Of a DNA stretch of 64,000 bases, positions 41,375 to 64,000 are shown in pieces. The stretch is from Nematostella vectensis. Lineage: Eukaryota > Cnidaria > Anthozoa > Actiniaria > Edwardsiidae. Made by a program: the position numbers and the translations under genes. The stretch is from positions 11,843,070 through 11,907,069 of the forward strand of contig NC_064038.1 in the NCBI RefSeq assembly GCF_932526225.1, in the 5' to 3' direction. Below the pieces are notes generated by a model. It had not been told where the DNA came from and did not search any database. It saw only the letters and a program-made list of their open reading frames with translations. Position 1 is the stretch's first letter. Each line of letters begins with the position of its first letter.

Positions 41375-41440
41375 GTCTGGATATGCACTATTAAATGCGG
41401 TTTATCACAGAATTGGTAGCTATGGGGATCAGAAAGAGAA
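41375..41440 (+). CDS. Candidate first exon of the ADGRV1-like gene
   Basis: A 66-base exon flanked by a consensus branch site (TACTAAT), a CATACAG acceptor and a perfect GTAAGT donor. Joined to 42841 it gives an in-frame ATG at 41395, preceded by an in-frame TAA. This would extend the signal peptide by 16 residues, ending in basic residues (GIRKRN) before MLVVV. That makes a better n-region than the downstream ATG alone. Having an acceptor, it would also need a still earlier noncoding exon, which I do not see. Confidence 0.4.
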
Positions 41441-42840
41441 GTAAGTAGAAAACTATGTGTTTGAAGATAATTATAGTTAGATATTAATTCTGCCTAACGT
41501 TGTCGTTTTGATATAGCGTCCGTAGTAACGAAATAGAACACAACTTCCTTGATTCCTTTTCACTCACAGAAAACTTTGAACTTCTCGATCTTTCTTTGCT
41601 GTATTACTTAATAAAAGCTATCTTTCAATGGTCTAGAATATCGTCGAGTATATTATTTACGGTATGATATAACTTTTCCTAGTCTTTGTTTCGTTGTAAC
41701 GCAAGGATTTATACATAAAATATTCAACGATTTTCTCAGCACGCCAACTAGTTGTCATTTTTCTAAACAATCAAATCCATATTGTGTTTATAGTTTTCGC
41801 CCTGTGACTCACTTAGACGGTTCGAATTTGGTTTTTGCATTTATAATTTCGCCAAAACAGAAACAGATAAGTTAAGAGATTTCCATTTGTGCTTACTCGA
41901 ATTTTTCAATTAAAAGTGACAGCCATTGATTTATTTTCAATTGACCACCGGAATGAATGATAAAATGAAGCATCGCTACCGTTGATCTTTTATTTCGCTT
42001 CAAGAGCTTATCTTTTTCACAAGTGTCTGTTTGTCTAAAAAACCTAACCAGCACTTAAATAAGTATTGTCCTCATGAAATAATAACTTGGGGGTACAAAA
42101 TATTGCATCGGAATATAAATCCACCTTTTTTGAGGGGAATGGAGATATTGATAGAATTTGATTCCAGGAAAAAATATCATCATAAAGAATTGATTTTGAA
42201 ATACACTATATGTGTGTTTCTATCTGGAACAATTCATAATATAAATCAATGGTAACAGCCTGGAATTCCACTGACAACCTCTACTACAATACGACGATTT
42301 TAGTAAACTATATCAATCTTGTAAACTATACATCGATCCTTTGGCTTTGGCTCTTTCCATGTATGTTGTAACCAAGTTTTACCAATAAAAATTGATTGAT
42401 TGATTGAACCTTTTCTATTGAATTGCAATGCCATAAAGCTTGGGGGGAGGGGGGAGTCATGACAGCTTTTTCTCCCTTTGGAAAAGTCTCTAGCACTATA
42501 TGGTCCTGATATTGTAGAGGTAGACTTTTTATAATGCAGGCCTCATTTTCACCATCAAATCCAGATTTTCGTCTGTAATAACTCATAAGGTAGGAAGTTT
42601 TGTTTTAAATGTTGTGTTTTGGCCCTTTGTTGCACAACATGTTCTTTAAAACAAAAACGACAAAAAAAAAAAAACACTAATAATAGCAAAAGTATCACTC
42701 AAATTATAATTCGGTGGAATCACACCACATGCAGTGTTCACAGAGTATAGACTTTAATCTTAATCATTATTGTCAACCATCTTCTAAGAAGTGCTTTCAC
42801 TAAGTATGTAACAGCTTATTAAGCTTTGACTTGTTTTCAG
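41441..42840. other. Intron or intergenic stretch before the Calx-beta gene
   Basis: AT-rich, with G-rich patches around 42440. The + strand open frame at 42031-42255 has no recognisable domain and no convincing codon bias. If the exon at 41375 is real this is intron 1; otherwise it holds the promoter. Confidence 0.45.

Positions 42841-64000
<21,160 letters not shown>

Noticed and set aside
42031-42255. 74-residue + strand open frame before the Calx-beta gene
   Set aside because: No recognised domain, AT-rich codons and no supporting splice sites or signal.

Overview
The window is animal nuclear DNA, most likely from a cnidarian; a sea anemone such as Nematostella is my best guess, though I cannot confirm the species. 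Coding sequence lies in many short exons with GT-AG junctions. Long introns hold small terminal-inverted-repeat elements, C/G-run elements and microsatellites. The proteins are metazoan ectodomain mosaics (MAM, C-type lectin, FTP lectin, PA14, LDLa, laminin-G/pentraxin, FN2, CUB, LRR), a rhodopsin-family 7TM receptor and Calx-beta arrays. All clear genes are on the + strand. I joined exons by hand from acceptors, donors and phase; every join listed keeps frame.

1-20536: a 5'-truncated mosaic gene (30 exons, about 1,800 residues here): MAM, an unknown domain, two C-type lectin domains, an FTP/F5-8C-type lectin domain, PA14, an unknown Cys-rich block, MAM, three LDLa, MAM, MAM, LamG and FN2. 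No convincing last exon is visible.

21106-39628: a second gene, or the continuation of the first. It opens with a signal-peptide exon. Then come the start of a MAM, a pentraxin/LamG module, the rest of the MAM, CUB, an LRR cap, eight LRR exons, an LGR-type hinge and a one-exon 7TM domain. After the 7TM, in phase, six exons encode a protein-kinase fold that has lost its catalytic residues. The model is 26 exons, 4,332 nt, 1,443 aa. A leucine-rich-repeat GPCR with an intracellular pseudokinase is the main novelty.

39629-42840: the likely 3' UTR (two back-to-back MITEs), a poly(A) signal, intergenic DNA and one candidate upstream exon of the next gene.

42841-64000: the 5' part of an ADGRV1 (VLGR1/GPR98)-like adhesion GPCR: signal peptide, about 17 Calx-beta domains and a LamG/pentraxin domain nested inside one of them. 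The gene runs off the right edge.

A second theme is repeat biology. At least six tandem arrays or duplications contain a splice junction plus the adjoining exon end. The largest is about 44 copies of a 62-bp unit that copies the acceptor of the hinge exon just before the 7TM exon.
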